Source: Sabethes cyaneus (taxonomy: Eukaryota > Arthropoda > Insecta > Diptera > Culicidae). From it: a stretch of 64,000 nt of DNA. Both the position numbers and the translations under genes were made by a program. The notes beneath the pieces were generated by a model. That model saw only the letters and a list, made by a program, of their open reading frames with translations. It searched no databases and had not been told where the DNA came from. Positions 33,310 through 44,617 of the stretch are shown in pieces. The first letter of the stretch is position 1. Every line of letters starts with the position of its first letter. The DNA is taken from the NCBI RefSeq assembly GCF_943734655.1, contig NC_071354.1:6235001-6299000 (forward strand). Direction: 5' to 3'.

Positions 33310-33655
33310 GAAGAAGGAAGCAGAAAGAAAGAAGAAGGAAGAAAGAAGAAGGAAGAAGGAAGAAGGAAGAAGGAAGAAGGAAGAAGGAAGAAGGAAGAAG
33401 GAAGAAGGAAGAAGGAAGAAGGAAGAAGGAAGAAGGAAGAAGGAAGAAGGAAGAAGGAAGAAGGAAGAAGGAAGAAGGAAGAAGGAAGAAGGAAGAAGGA
33501 AGAAGGAAGAAGGAAGAAGGAAGAAGGAAGAAGGAAGAAGGAAGAAGGAAGAAGGAAGAAGGAAGAAGGAAGAAGGAAGAAGGAAGAAGGAAGAAGGAAG
33601 AAGGAAGAAGGAAGAAGGAAGAAGGAAGAAGAAAGAAGGAAGAAGGAAGAAGAAA
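33310..33655 (+). repeat. (AAGAAGG)n, 7-bp array
   Basis: About 45 units, very regular from 33339, with a few GAAAGAA variants at the edges. It is purine-only on the sense strand of the kinase gene. Confidence 0.95.
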
Positions 33656-33657
33656 GT

Positions 33658-33947
33658 GAAAACAGAAAACAGAAAACAGAAAACAGAAAACAGAAAACAG
33701 AAAACAGAAAACAGAAAACAGAAAACAGAAAACAGAAAACAGAAAACAGAAAACAGAAAACAGAAAACAGAAAACAGAAAACAGAAAACAGAAAACAGAA
33801 AACAGAAAACAGAAAACAGAAAACAGAAAACAGAAAACAGAAAACAGAAAACAGAAAACAGAAAACAGAAAACAGAAAACAGAAAACAGAAAACAGAAAA
33901 CAGAAAACAGAAAACAGAAAACAGAAAACAGAAAACAGAAAACAGAA
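33658..33947 (+). repeat. (AAAACAG)n, 7-bp array
   Basis: About 41 almost perfect units ending 46 bases before the first kinase exon. Each unit places a CAG on the sense strand. Confidence 0.95.
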
Positions 33948-33993
33948 CTTTTTTAGCATTTTGTCTAATATTTATCTTTTTCTCTCATTGCAG

Positions 33994-34076
33994 TTTGCTC
34001 CTTCGTCGTCCACAAGCGCTGCCACGAGTACGTGACCTTCAAGTGTCCGGGTGCGGATAAGGGAGCAGATTCAGAC
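33994..34076 (+). CDS. Conventional protein kinase C, exon for second half of C1A
   Basis: This 83-base internal exon of a conventional, Pkc53E-like protein kinase C encodes [18 protein letters not shown] followed by [10 protein letters not shown]. It supplies the last cysteines and the histidine (HX2C, then CX7C pattern) of the first zinc-binding C1 domain, which recruits the kinase to diacylglycerol in membranes. It is bounded by a good acceptor (pyrimidine tract TTTTTCTCTCATTGCAG ending 33993) and donor GTAAGT at 34077. It begins with two bases of a split valine codon and ends in phase 0. The residues closely match fly Pkc53E at this position, and the split valine suggests that the missing upstream exon ends with the CQV segment. 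That exon is not in the window. The gene symbol is by similarity. Confidence 0.93.
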
Positions 34077-35176
34077 GTAAGTTGGCCCGGTTTTCGATTT
34101 TTCCCGAACTTTTCCCACACTTACATATATGTATGAGTCGCTATATATTATCCTCTAACAAACAAGTAACAAAAAAACCTTTATATTTTCCACTCAGAAG
34201 ACTCAGAGATCAGAGAGAAAAAAAATCTAAACATAAACGAAAACACAAATAGGAAATCTTAGTCCAGCATTCATAACCTAGCATTATTCGAGGCGGGGCG
34301 TTTTTGTGTTGTTTGCGATGATGATGTTCCGATTTTTTGAAACGTGCTTTTTTTTCTTCATTCAAGACAGGACACAGGTTAACAAATAGAAACGAAAAAA
34401 GGTTGAAAACAAAAAATAACCCGCTGGGGTCAGGGCTGTTTTGAGTTAATTGTTATAGCTGCTTTTTTTGGTTTTTGCGTTCGGAAATCGAGCAGCTTCA
34501 ATGAATGATATGAAACCGTACGGGAAATTTACACAACAACATGCATGCGTTTAATTTATTGTTCAGTAGAATTAAAAGAAACAGCGAAAAAAAAAGTTAA
34601 AGTTTTTTGCTATTCGTTTCGAAGTTACTTATACAGTCGGCTACGTATATTTTTTCAAACTCAGTTTAAATCAGTTTTATACGGCTTTGAATGGTGTGTA
34701 TTCTTTGAGCTCTAGTTATAATTAATTACTTGACTCCCGTGAAAGCATTTTCTAGAATAGACTAGTGAAAGCATTTTATTGCGTATGTTAAAATGAACTG
34801 TGTTTGTCAACTATTACTAGTTTCCTCGAGAGAGAGAAAAAAAACGAATGAATCAGTTGAGCAAATTTGCCGATACTTTGCGTTAGTGCCTAGAATAGAA
34901 CTCATCAATCATTTTCTCCCCGTTCAAAATATTGATAAAAGACACTCGGTCACCTACAGATTTCATATTTGATGTTTACATTTTGTTTTGTTAGAAGGCG
35001 TGTTTTTTTCGACAGACTTTGAGTTTACCTTTTAGTGATATTTTTGATCTAAGTAACCTTGTTTCCCTTTTAGCCTTTAACTTACACGTTTAGTTGTAAC
35101 TATCCCTTATCCAGAAGTACACTGTTATTAATTTATTCGATTGTATTATATGTTGTCACACCCGGTGTAACTGAAG
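34077..35176 (+). other. Intron between C1A exon and C1B exon A
   Basis: AT-rich, with no repeat family or other exon recognised. The acceptor at its 3' end (…CGGTGTAACTGAAG) has a poor pyrimidine tract; an in-frame TAA at 35168-35170 forces the acceptor to be the AG at 35175-35176. Confidence 0.8.
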
Positions 35177-35288
35177 GACACTCGTACCAAGCACGAATTT
35201 AAAGAGTGGACTTACTCTAGTCCTACGTTTTGCGACCATTGCGGTTCGCTATTGTACGGTTTAATCCACCAGGGGCTTAAGTGTACAG
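35177..35288 (+). CDS. Conventional protein kinase C, C1B first-half exon A (canonical type)
   Basis: This 112-base exon encodes [15 protein letters not shown] then [15 protein letters not shown] and HQGLKCT. The first zinc ligands of C1B are present: H, twelve residues, CX2C (CDHC), thirteen residues, C. It starts in phase 0, joining directly to the DSD of the previous exon, and ends in phase 1 at ACAG|GTAATA. Position 22 of the C1 domain is tyrosine (LLYGL), the residue usual in conventional PKCs, and the exon resembles fly Pkc53E C1B. A second exon with the same phases and the same domain half lies at 55900-56008, so this is likely one of two mutually exclusive choices. The acceptor is weak, suggesting that inclusion is regulated. 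Confidence 0.92.
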
Positions 35289-37920
35289 GTAATAATCGAT
35301 CACTGACTATGTTGCTATGTTTGGTATTAGGAAAAAAAATACTATTTTCGTTTGGTCTTTTCTTACTTTTGTGTTGGTGTTTTATTTCGTTCGACTTTCG
35401 TATCTAATCTCTCAAAACTCGAAACAGATAAACAAAACTTCACACAGAGAAAAACAAATCTAAACCAAGCAAGCCTAAATTAAACCATTCATCTTAAACT
35501 GAATTCTTTCACTAGTGGCTTTGAACTTTACTGGTATTTTAGCTATTTTTGATCGCATTTGAATTCGCTCTCTTTCTATGTGTATTGTCTACTAAACTAT
35601 CTAGGTGTATTTTCTACTTACTTTTCAAATCATATATACTCATTACTCTCTAGTTGTAGCTTGGTTCGCTTCGAGAGGAACACTCACTCGCTTCTTTCAA
35701 CAGCCACACTGCATATATTTACAAACACTTTCCGTGCTTCAATCGAATGAAGGTGAGCGTAGGTTGAGCAAAATTTATTAATCACTTCGCAAACAGCAGA
35801 GCAGGCATCGCAGATGCGGCCAGTGTGGGAAGCTGCAGGCGGGTAGCCAGTGCGAGCAGCACGCGCGGGAAATTCGCCAAAAGTGCCATATATTTACTCA
35901 CGCAGGCCAAAAAAAAATGCTTTCGGGAAATTCTTAGGAAAACACACAAACACACACACGCGCGCACACTTACGGTGCGCGGTGTGTTGTGCGAACTGAT
36001 GGCTCATTCTAGCCGAAATGCTAACATAAGGACTGCCGGAACAGCAGCGAGGAGTTTTTGTGGAAGTGAGAACATATTTATTTTCCTTAATACGGCGAAT
36101 AAATACTGAAAGCATGCTGTTTGGACTGGAATATACATGCTTTTGCCATCATTTTTATTGGCCGTGTATGGCGTGCCTCAGCCCAGTCGACCGGGGACGG
36201 GGACTGACTGACTGACTGACTGTAGACTGTAGGAGGCTTTGATTATAATGACGCTGAACAAACGACGACGTCGGACTAATTGGACCAGCGAGGCAGGCTG
36301 TGAAAAAAGTTTTTCCTGCTGCGTCGCTGTCAGTACTTCAATACAACCAACTGACAGGTGCGTCGAGCTGATTATTTGGTAAACACTTTGATTAGCATCG
36401 TTCTGCTAAGCTAACACCGGAACGGGAGGGAATCCTTTCTAGAGTTTTTAAATTAGCACTATTTTTCACTGTTATTAGCAGGTTGTTGCTAGCATTTCGG
36501 CTCGATGGGTTCTGGCTTGTTTCACGCTTTTAATGCCACACTGATTTTAAATGGCCCGTAAATGTCAACCGAATTGTCGTCAAATTATGCGTTGAAATAC
36601 GAACGATTAAGCAAGGGGGGGCTGGCGTTTAATTGGCGTCATATTTCATCACCCAAATGGCAGGATTTTTTTTTGTTGGCTAGCCAAACTGTACGTGTAC
36701 GACACATGGAAACATAATAATCTAATTAACTGCGAAACAAAATGCTCAACAAACACGATTTCGCTTCGGGAGAAAAACAAAACCTAATTAGAAATCTACA
36801 TCTAGCTTTACAGACGCAACTAACTAACACTGCTTGGTGACTTCACGAGTAGATAAAACTGAGTGCATTGTTGCAATAACAATAATAATTAGTGTAAACA
36901 TCTAGCTTATTGGAAAACAATCATGGCTTGCTGCGTGTGTCCCACCGCATCATCATCATCATCATCACTCGCTCGCTCGCCTCGATTATCACCACATAAA
37001 CGGGAATTAAGTATCCCTAGCTTAGCTCAGTTATTGGTAAAACACCTCCACAGAAGAAGCGTTTGGAGGGACGAGTAGTGGTACGAAGCCGTACGAATGT
37101 AGTTCTAGCGAAATTGACATTTGTTTGTGCTTTGATTGCGTATCTAACTTGCAGAATTGCACGGAGCTTCGCCAAATTCAATAGCGGGATGAGCGGGTTT
37201 GAAAAAAAATTCCGATTTTATTGCTCGCCCGTTTCGTTGAGTTCTGATTGCTGCTTTTATTATCTAATGCGAAAAAGATATGTAAAAGCTTATTGCGGAA
37301 GTACCCTTGACTGTAAATGGTATTTTTATATTTAATTACAATCATTTCATACTGTCAGATTGCTATTTAAGTCGCTGCTCTTTTTCAAAAATGCGTATAA
37401 AAAATCAAAAACCATCAATCACTTCTCGTGAACGATTTATCAGACTAAAATATCTTTTGTATCAAATAAGTAAACAATCGTGGAAAAATTCATTTTAATG
37501 GAATTAAACTCGGTAGAATTAGTTTTGAAATGCATTCACATTCACACTTTCTCGGCGAGCACGAAATTATTACAACATAGTTAAACTACTATCAATGCAC
37601 TCTTGTATTCATCGAATCAAAACCAAATTTTCAGGACAGTTTTATACATGCATCAAGTTAAATTTTCATTAATTGGATCAATTATTAGAGGTATTTTTGT
37701 AGAATACTCGACACTTGCGCTTAACGTCATCCATAAGAGTTTGTACAGCCAAATACCCAAATACCCAAATAGGTACCAAATACCCTGAAACTGAAACAAT
37801 TATTTTGTTTGATTATAGTCTGGGGGATCAGGAGGGAAACCAAAATTGAATATACAAATATTCTAATAATGATCAGTTCCAGAAAACAGTGAAAACACAT
37901 CATCCAGAGGACAGAACTTA
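35289..37920. other. Unique-looking intron with simple repeats
   Basis: No further exon recognised. It contains (ACTG)5 at 36203-36222, (ATC)n followed by (GCTC)n at 36948-36980, and a poly-G run at 36617. Small frames on both strands have no domains. Confidence 0.6.
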
Positions 37921-37924
37921 GCAA

Positions 37925-38035
37925 ATGCGGTAAATTCTGACGACACCGCTCTTGTGCTGCTTTTGACTACTGAGAAGGTGCAGAAAACTGTTGATTCCTG
38001 ATTGAGTAAGACCAGGGGGGGGGGGGGGGGCACAT
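37925..38035. repeat. Dispersed repeat also found at 52234-52320
   Basis: The GGTAAATTCTGACGACACC and GAGAAGGTGCAGAAAACTG words recur at 52234-52320 as diverged direct copies. A long poly-G tract at 38016 ends the segment. Confidence 0.5.
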
Positions 38036-38077
38036 TATACACATTTCCCCTATTAATTAGTAGGTAGAAAAGCCCAT

Positions 38078-38865
38078 CGCACAGTGGGACCATTCTGGAA
38101 AAAGGCAGTCAAAAGTCTTTTTTCGCTTTTCCTGACTTTTTCGAGCTTAGGTGTCTTCGGAGAAGTTTCTTAGAAAAGTATTCTGCATCTGTTGACATTT
38201 TCATATGATTAGATACTAAAGGGATAACAAATTTGAAAAAATTAACTTTTTTTAGAAACTAGATGTAAATGGTAAATGCCCGCTAAGACCCGGCCGTGAT
38301 TTTTGGCACACTAATACTATATTCTATGGCGGTTCAAGCGATGCTAACTTTAGCTGCCAGTAGGTGCCTATTTACGGAAAAAATTACTTGTAAAACGGTA
38401 AAATTTATGCTTCAAATCAATTTTCAAAGCAAATAAAGCAACAAATGATATTTACACCGTCTAGAAAGTTACCTATTTTGATAGTATCCAAAAGTTTGTA
38501 GAACATGTCGAACCAGTCAGATGAGATTTTAAGTACAAAAAGTTCAGGGGGTCACGACAAATAGTCAATTATATCTCGCAAACGATATGATGCAGATACT
38601 TAGTATCTTCAGCAAAGTTTATTGAAATTCAAAGTTCTACAACTTTGCCGAGCACATGAACATGCTGTTTAGTTATAAAAAATTAGCTGTAAAAAATTAT
38701 TTTTTTAAAAGTTTGTTATCCCCTTAATATCTAATTATATGAAAATGTCATTAGATGCAGAATAATTTTTTATGAAACTTCTCCTAAGACGCCTAAGCTC
38801 GAAAACGTCAGGAAAAACAAGAAAAGACTTTTGACCGCCTTTTTCCAGAGTGGTCCCACTGTGCG
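38078..38865. mobile_element. Foldback-like MITE with about 185-bp inverted arms
   Basis: Starts CGCACAGTGGGACCATTCTG and ends with its inverse CAGAGTGGTCCCACTGTGCG. Inner arm words (AAAAGTCTTTTTTCGC, GAAAATGTCA, TTTGTTATCCC) also recur inverted, giving arms 38078-38262 and 38690-38865. The spacer holds no frame. No convincing target duplication is seen. From 38866 to 39435 nothing is recognised. Confidence 0.75.
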
Positions 38866-39439
38866 ACGCTCCCTCTCGCTGCGCCTTGTAGTAGGTTGCA
38901 AACATTCTCGAGTTAGATGGGAGGGTGAAGGGAGCGCAGACGGTTGAGAGGAACTCGGCTGGTCTTGAGTTAAATCTCATCCTTGAGCTCTATACTTTCA
39001 CTGTTCTTAGGTTTTTCTTCTTCAGTATTATTCGAACACATACAGGGGTTAGACAAAATGATCGGGATAGGCCAAATTTTGACGAAATTCAAACGACCCT
39101 AACTTCTACAAAATAAGACATTTTTAGATGAAACCAGTTGCATTTGACGGGAAATTCTAAAATGTTTTATAATTGACAGTAGCCAGTGGAAACCGGAGAT
39201 ATTCCGGGACGGGCGGAGGTATATCAAAAACTAATTTTTTTCATCGCTTGTATCTTCTTCTGTAATGAAAATTTAATAGTATTCATATTTTATCACAAAC
39301 CTAGACTTTATTTAGAGTGGAAATCTGTCGAGAAACGACCAAGTTACAGTCATTTTCGTGAAATCAGTACCAGTAAAATCTATTGCTCTGATAATTTTGG
39401 GACATGACAAACCATATAAATATAAGTGTCAAACTTTAA

Positions 39440-40401
39440 CCTTCCGTTACTCGCGCTGTTGTATTTTGTACAACACTTGTAGATTTTTGGATGCCATTTT
39501 GTTTTAAAGTAACAGATCGATGTCAAACCAAAATGTATTCTTCAATAAACTTATTATGAACAAAATGACATAATTATTTAATACATTAACGCTTTAAACT
39601 GTTTAGCAAAAAAGATGAGCATAAACCGAAATCACAGAAACGATGTAAGCGGCGTGTGAGGGGTACCGCACTTGGTCCGTACTGGAATTTTCTCTTATTT
39701 CTTCAAAAGGGAAAATGGTTTCTGTATACAGCAAAGTTATTCAGCAGTTGATGGTCATTCCGCAGGTGTTCAAAAGTTCAAGATTTCGTGACTTCACGGC
39801 GCCCATACACTAGGCTAGTTTTCTGAATGTGTTCTATCTACGGAATCTGTTTATTTGTATGATCCTGTTTCAGAAAATGTTTTAGTGGGCCAAAAATGGT
39901 AGGCTGATGAACGGACGTATCCAATTTTCACACTATGTATCAAAAAAAAAAAACTTTCTAAACATCCTGCCCAAGTAAACCAAAACGTCACATACTTTCT
40001 AACCGCAGATGCCCTACTTTCTGCCAACTGCAGAAATGGTATCATGTGATGAGATGATTTATGTGAAAAATATCTAAGAAAACATGATAACTACTAGAAA
40101 AAAATTAATCAATAGAATGCTACATCATTTAGGAACGATAAAAGGATCTTTCCGAATGCAGCAACTTGTATATGACCGCAATTGTAAGATGTACAATTTA
40201 CAGCGGGTTTTGGCGCCACCTGGTGACAAACTTATGAAATTTTATCCCCCAAACGATAGGTCTTAACCTACTGATTAACTTTGCTGAAGACAGTGACTTT
40301 CTATATAACCAGGATTCCGAGATATTCCGAGGTAAAAAGTGTTGTACAAAATACAACGCGCGAGTATCCGTATTACAAAAGTTGGCGCGAGTAACGGAAG
40401 G
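39440..40401. mobile_element. piggyBac-type MITE, well-preserved copy
   Basis: Exact TTAA flanks (39436-39439, 40402-40405). Inverted ends CCTTCCGTTACTCGCG, each followed by a GTTGTATTTTGTACAACAC-like inner block (inverted at 40346-40364). 962 bp long without a transposase frame. It is the same family as 4054-4795. Confidence 0.75.
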
Positions 40402-41329
40402 TTAAATAAAAGAAAACCTGTACTCCCGTATAGAGATGCCAATACTTTATTTCGAAAACTGATTTTTCGGTATTGATGAATACCGATAAAAGTTAATAGT
40501 TGAAAACTACATTTAAAAATTATATGATTTGAAGAAGATCTTTCCATAAGCAATGGTACTCAATTTCTTTAGGCATAACCAATTGACTAGTTCTTTAAAA
40601 AAATTAAGTTTTAGAACGCGAAGAGAATTTATCATATCATCTCTTAAACCAGAACAAATGTTAATGAATAAATTCTAATGAAAAAATTTGCGGAGGAAAA
40701 GAATTTTCATTCAGTGTCCTCGGGAAAAGGAAGTACCTTACAGAATTTTACTTGCAAAACATCCTTGATGTCTTGAAGAATATTACAAAGTCATTTCTTT
40801 TTAAATCACGAATAGGGCGGTTAATTATTGAACGAATAAATTTAAATATATGAACTTTCTCTGAAATTCTACCAATACAGTAAATCGAACAGCAGTTGTG
40901 CGATACCTGAGAGGTGTTCCAAAAGCTGCTCTAGAGTCGTAGAGTTTGCAATTTTTCCGGTACAGCAATTCGACAGCTGCCTGGACTGATTCTGGTAATG
41001 CAACGGTTTCTTCATTCTTCATGAATTACTCATCGCATAACTAGTACAGCGTATATTTACTTTTTAGATCAGGCAGAGACGTTCGAAGCGATGATTGGAG
41101 CCCGTAGAATTGGCTCAGCCCTGTCAATAGGCTATTCTAACTAATCAGAAAGTTATTTCTATTCCAGTTTGTATTAGCACCCGAACGAATCCTTCTTTCG
41201 TGGTGTGTTCTGACATTTCTCTAGAGTACTCTGTCAATTTTCACTAAAAATTTTCTGAACAGCTTCACTGTATATCGCACATTTTTTTTTGTTGTTGCAC
41301 AATATTCTTAATAAATTGGTGCATTCGAG

Positions 41330-41880
41330 CAGGAAATCGGACCTGCTTTGCCCTTCGCAAAACGCTACGATCAAGAAGCATACACCGCTGTAGACGCTGA
41401 CAATGTACAAAACCCTTATTTAACCGGTAGTTCTTTACAGACTTGAAGCTGTGACGTCGCTCACAGTGGAAATACACGTTCTTGTCGTGTTTGACCGGAA
41501 GATGCTGCGGATGATATTCGGCGGAGCACAAACTGAAAGCGGAGAGTGGGAACGTTTTATGACTCACGAGCTACATACACTTCTTGGAAAGATTGCAAAC
41601 GTATATCTGGCTAAAGTCAGTAGGCTACGGTGGGTTGGACATGTCATAAGGATGCCGAATGACAGTGCGACAAAAGCGGTTCTTTTAAACAACCCACCGA
41701 CTTGCTAGATTGCTCGACCAGATCAAAAGCGACTTGTGACTACTGGGAAATTAGCGATGAGTGACCCATGGAGTGGACTGAGTTGAAAGGAGACAACTGC
41801 TTAAAAAGCACGAGGCACTGCGGCTCTATGCCGACAACGGTGAGGTATTTCAGGCGTTTCTCTTTGAAAAAAATTACATA
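41330..41880 (+). pseudogene. RTE-like LINE 3' fragment
   Basis: Closely matches 19590-19900 (CTTTGCCCTTCGCAAAACGC, ACTGAAAGCGGAGAGTGG words). Frame fragments give FDRKMLRMIFGGAQTESGEW, then MTHELHTLLGKI and RWVGHVIRMP, and further downstream ALRLYADNGEVFQAF, the usual end of these elements. It is shifted and truncated. Confidence 0.75.
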
Positions 41881-41902
41881 ATTGAGTTATTATTTTTAGA
41901 AC

Positions 41903-42105
41903 TAAAAAAAGCAAAGCAAAGCCTAGCTGCTACATTCCGTTATCGAAACTTGACCTTCTGTTTTTATACGACAGATCTCGCAGCCAGCTTTTAGAGTGCA
42001 GGACAATTGCAGGGCCAGTCGCTACGATCCTATTGACTCTAACAGCTTCTCCCAGTCGGGATTCGAACACACGACGATTGGCTTATTAGACCAACTGGGA
42101 GAACT
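41903..42105 (-). mobile_element. tRNA-derived SINE, GCTTTGC-tailed family
   Basis: On the minus strand: a B-box-like GTGTTCGAATCCC near 42065, a body with TCGATAACGGAATGTAGC, and a tail AGGCTTTGCTTTGC followed by a T run. The A box region is poorly preserved. A tail-only copy is at 19955-20033. Confidence 0.65.
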
Positions 42106-42274
42106 ATCAATCATGAAATTAAGTTTGCCCTATACTTTCAGCGATTTAAGCTTCTTGATTTGTTATTTAATCATGCAAGAAAATACCGGTTTTTGATTGT
42201 GAAAAAACCGGTAATTCGGTATTGGAAGAGCCTGATAATACCGGTGAAACCGTTAAAGCATCTCTAATCCCGAA

Positions 42275-43587
42275 GGGATACTGGTCGTCTTCGACAAGAG
42301 CATAAAGCTTTTAACTAAGTTGGGAAACTTAGCACCCCCGAGGGGATGACGTAGCAAAGCGTTTAACCCGTCACGCGGAATTGCAAAAGAGTTCAGCCAT
42401 ACTGCCCAAAATCTCGCATCTTTCAAAGATGCCGTAAAATGACCGCTTTCCATCCTAACTTGGAACCGCAGGTCTGTTAAAGACAGACCCGGACGAGAAA
42501 AAGTATCTTGTCCGATTTGTCTCTATTTTGCTTCTTTCGCAGATTTTTCTCATAATGTTTACCTTTAGCTGAAGCAGCCGACGCATTTTCACGAGAAAAT
42601 TCTGCAAGAGAAGACTGACCGCCGGTTTCAATCCTAGTCAGTGTAGCAGATATAAATTTTTATTTTTACTCTAGAAAAAAAAGTAAAAGGGAATAGATAA
42701 CCCGGCAAACTTTCCAGCATAATATTCAACACAAAAAACTTGTATTTTTCTATTCTTGATGCTAATTTTGTGTTATATTCAAAAGCCAGGAACTTTTTAA
42801 AAATCAACCAGGAAAACCGGGGAAAAACCACGAATTTGAAATCACAGATTGAGTTGCCACCCTGTAATTTCATTATAGCATTTGTAATTCTAGCTGTAAT
42901 TCTGCACCCTCGACGACACGGAATTTCATATAATTAATGGAGCTCAATGCTAGGGATGCAGGACTACAAGCCTGAAATTCTGGTCACATAGTCTATTAAG
43001 AGGACAGGATACGAGGTTTACTGATGCAAGGCATACACAGACGTCAGGTATAATAATGATAGCTATAATGGACGATAGGCGTAATTCACGATACAGCCCA
43101 CACCGGAATAACATCTGCTTAGGCACATTCGTATTCCTAAGTTTACCGACTAGCTAGCTCGCTTTCCTCGTGTAGCTCTACTAGTCCTCGCATCGAAACA
43201 CGTTGTTTTTTTAACTGAGCGGATTGAATGGGTCTCTTAAAACCTATCGACAGATCTATCTACCTGATCCTAGGAAAGGTTTGACAAAATTCGTGCCAGC
43301 TTAGTTTCTCGATACGAAAGCCTTCTGTTTGCTTTTTTCATTTAAACAAAATCCTCTTCAAGGTTACTCGTATACCTCTGGTCGAAAAGAAAACCCGGTT
43401 CAGTAGAGGAAAGCCAACATCTAAAATTAGCTCATTATTTCCGCCCACTTTCTCATCAGTTTATGTCCATCTACTGGACAACGTTTCGCGAATCAGCTAT
43501 AATGCTGAAAGCTGGCATAATCGCTGGACCAAGATAGTTGATGCAAAACATATCTAAAGTTCATTATGCCTAACGTTCGTAGGCTTA
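42275..43587. other. Uncharacterised repeat-poor DNA
   Basis: 42480-42640 and 42900-43587 show no recognisable gene. The minus strand at 42253-42453 has a 66-codon frame I do not recognise. Phrases such as GGACGATAGGCGTAATT (43070) resemble the ATAGGCATAATGG repeats at 49890-51210. Confidence 0.4.
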
Positions 43588-43592
43588 ATAAG

Positions 43593-43785
43593 TAATGGGA
43601 ATACGGAGAAATGTAAAACACTTGTGGTTACTTCTAAGGACTGGATATAAAGGTTATATTGATGATGACATATAATGACAACGACAAGTGAAAGCGTACA
43701 CGCTAAATCAGTATTCAGTATAACGCAGAGAAAATGACATACATGTTTAGTTGTGTTTCATCTAATTAATGGTTAAATGCTAACA
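43593..43785 (-). repeat. Copia 3' LTR
   Basis: 193 bp. On the minus strand it starts TGTTAGCATT and ends TTCCCATTA. It carries 6 bp (CAACGA-type insertion at 43681) absent from the other LTR. Confidence 0.92.
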
Positions 43786-44617
43786 CTCCCGCTTAATCAT
43801 TAATTTGATGTAATCCCAAAGATTGCTGGGCTTCGACGAATCTGGGAACTGGTACAGGCTTGGTTAGGCAATCGGCCTTCTGCTGTCTCGAACTGACGTG
43901 CCGCAAACACACCGTCTTTTGCTCCAGCTGTTCTCGCACAAAATGGTGTCGCACGTCAATGTGCTTGCTTCTGGGTGATTAGCCAATTTCCTTTTCTGCC
44001 AAACACACAGTACTGCGATTGTCACAATTGATTGGGACCACCTGTTTATTCACAGTCAACTCCGCACGAAACCTACGCCATCACAACGCCTCTAGTGATG
44101 CCGCCGACAAAGCCATACACTCGGCCTCCGTTGTGGACAGCGCAACCGTAGGCTGTCTTCGACAACTCCATGACACTGATCCATCGCCATACTGGAATAC
44201 ATATCCGGTGATAGATCGTCTCGAGTTAGGGTCATTGCCCCAATCCGCATCGCTAAATCCTTCGAACATTGCTTCGGGTTGCTTCCTGGTGACCAACTTC
44301 ATCTCTTTCGATGCCTTTATGTACCGAAGGATGTGTTTCGCCGCTGTCCAATGAGCTTCACCGGGATCGTGGCAAAAACTGCTAACAGCGTTGACTGCAT
44401 ATGCAATATCAGGTCTAGTGCATTGCGCCAAGAACTGAAATCCGCCAACCAATTCTCGATATGGAACATTCTGCATTCTGTCCCTCTCCTCTTTCGTAGT
44501 CGGACTCATCGCTTTGGACAACCGTTGATTTACTTCGACTGGTGTCGACACAGGATTGCACTCAACCAGGTTAAAACGTTGAAGCAATTCTTCGATGTAT
44601 CGCTGTTGATCAAGCAT
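43786..44617 (-). pseudogene. Copia RT end and RNase H
   Basis: The 178-codon frame 44617-44081 has ELVGGFQFLAQCTRPDIAYAV, the conserved end of Copia RT, then DADWGNDPNSRRSITGYVF and LSTTEAECMAL of the RNase H domain (acidic residues D, E and D visible). After one stop the C-terminal tail CDNRSTVCLAEKEIG and KHIDVRHHFVREQLEQ continues in the same strand down to about 43800. It is joined directly to an RT start, so the polymerase palm is missing. Confidence 0.9.

Larger units (their letters stand above)
40431..42266. mobile_element. hAT-type element interrupted by LINE and SINE sequence
   Basis: The ends TAGAGATGC (40431) and GCATCTCTA (ending 42266) are inverted, followed inward by CCGGTA/TTCGGTATTG words like those of the element at 60774-62668. 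Flanking octamers CTCCCGTA and ATCCCGAA agree at six of eight positions, a likely decayed target duplication. A LINE fragment (41330-41880) and a SINE (41903-42105) lie inside. No transposase is seen. Confidence 0.6.

Noticed and set aside
1..33990. Exon for the first half of C1A
   Set aside because: I looked for a CX2C segment of the FCSHC type followed by a donor in the right phase on the plus strand and saw none; it probably lies upstream of the window.
33207..34060. 250- and 134-codon frames over the AAGAAGG and AAAACAG arrays, one running into the kinase exon
   Set aside because: The plus-strand frame enters the exon in the wrong reading frame and would need to ignore the acceptor at 33993.
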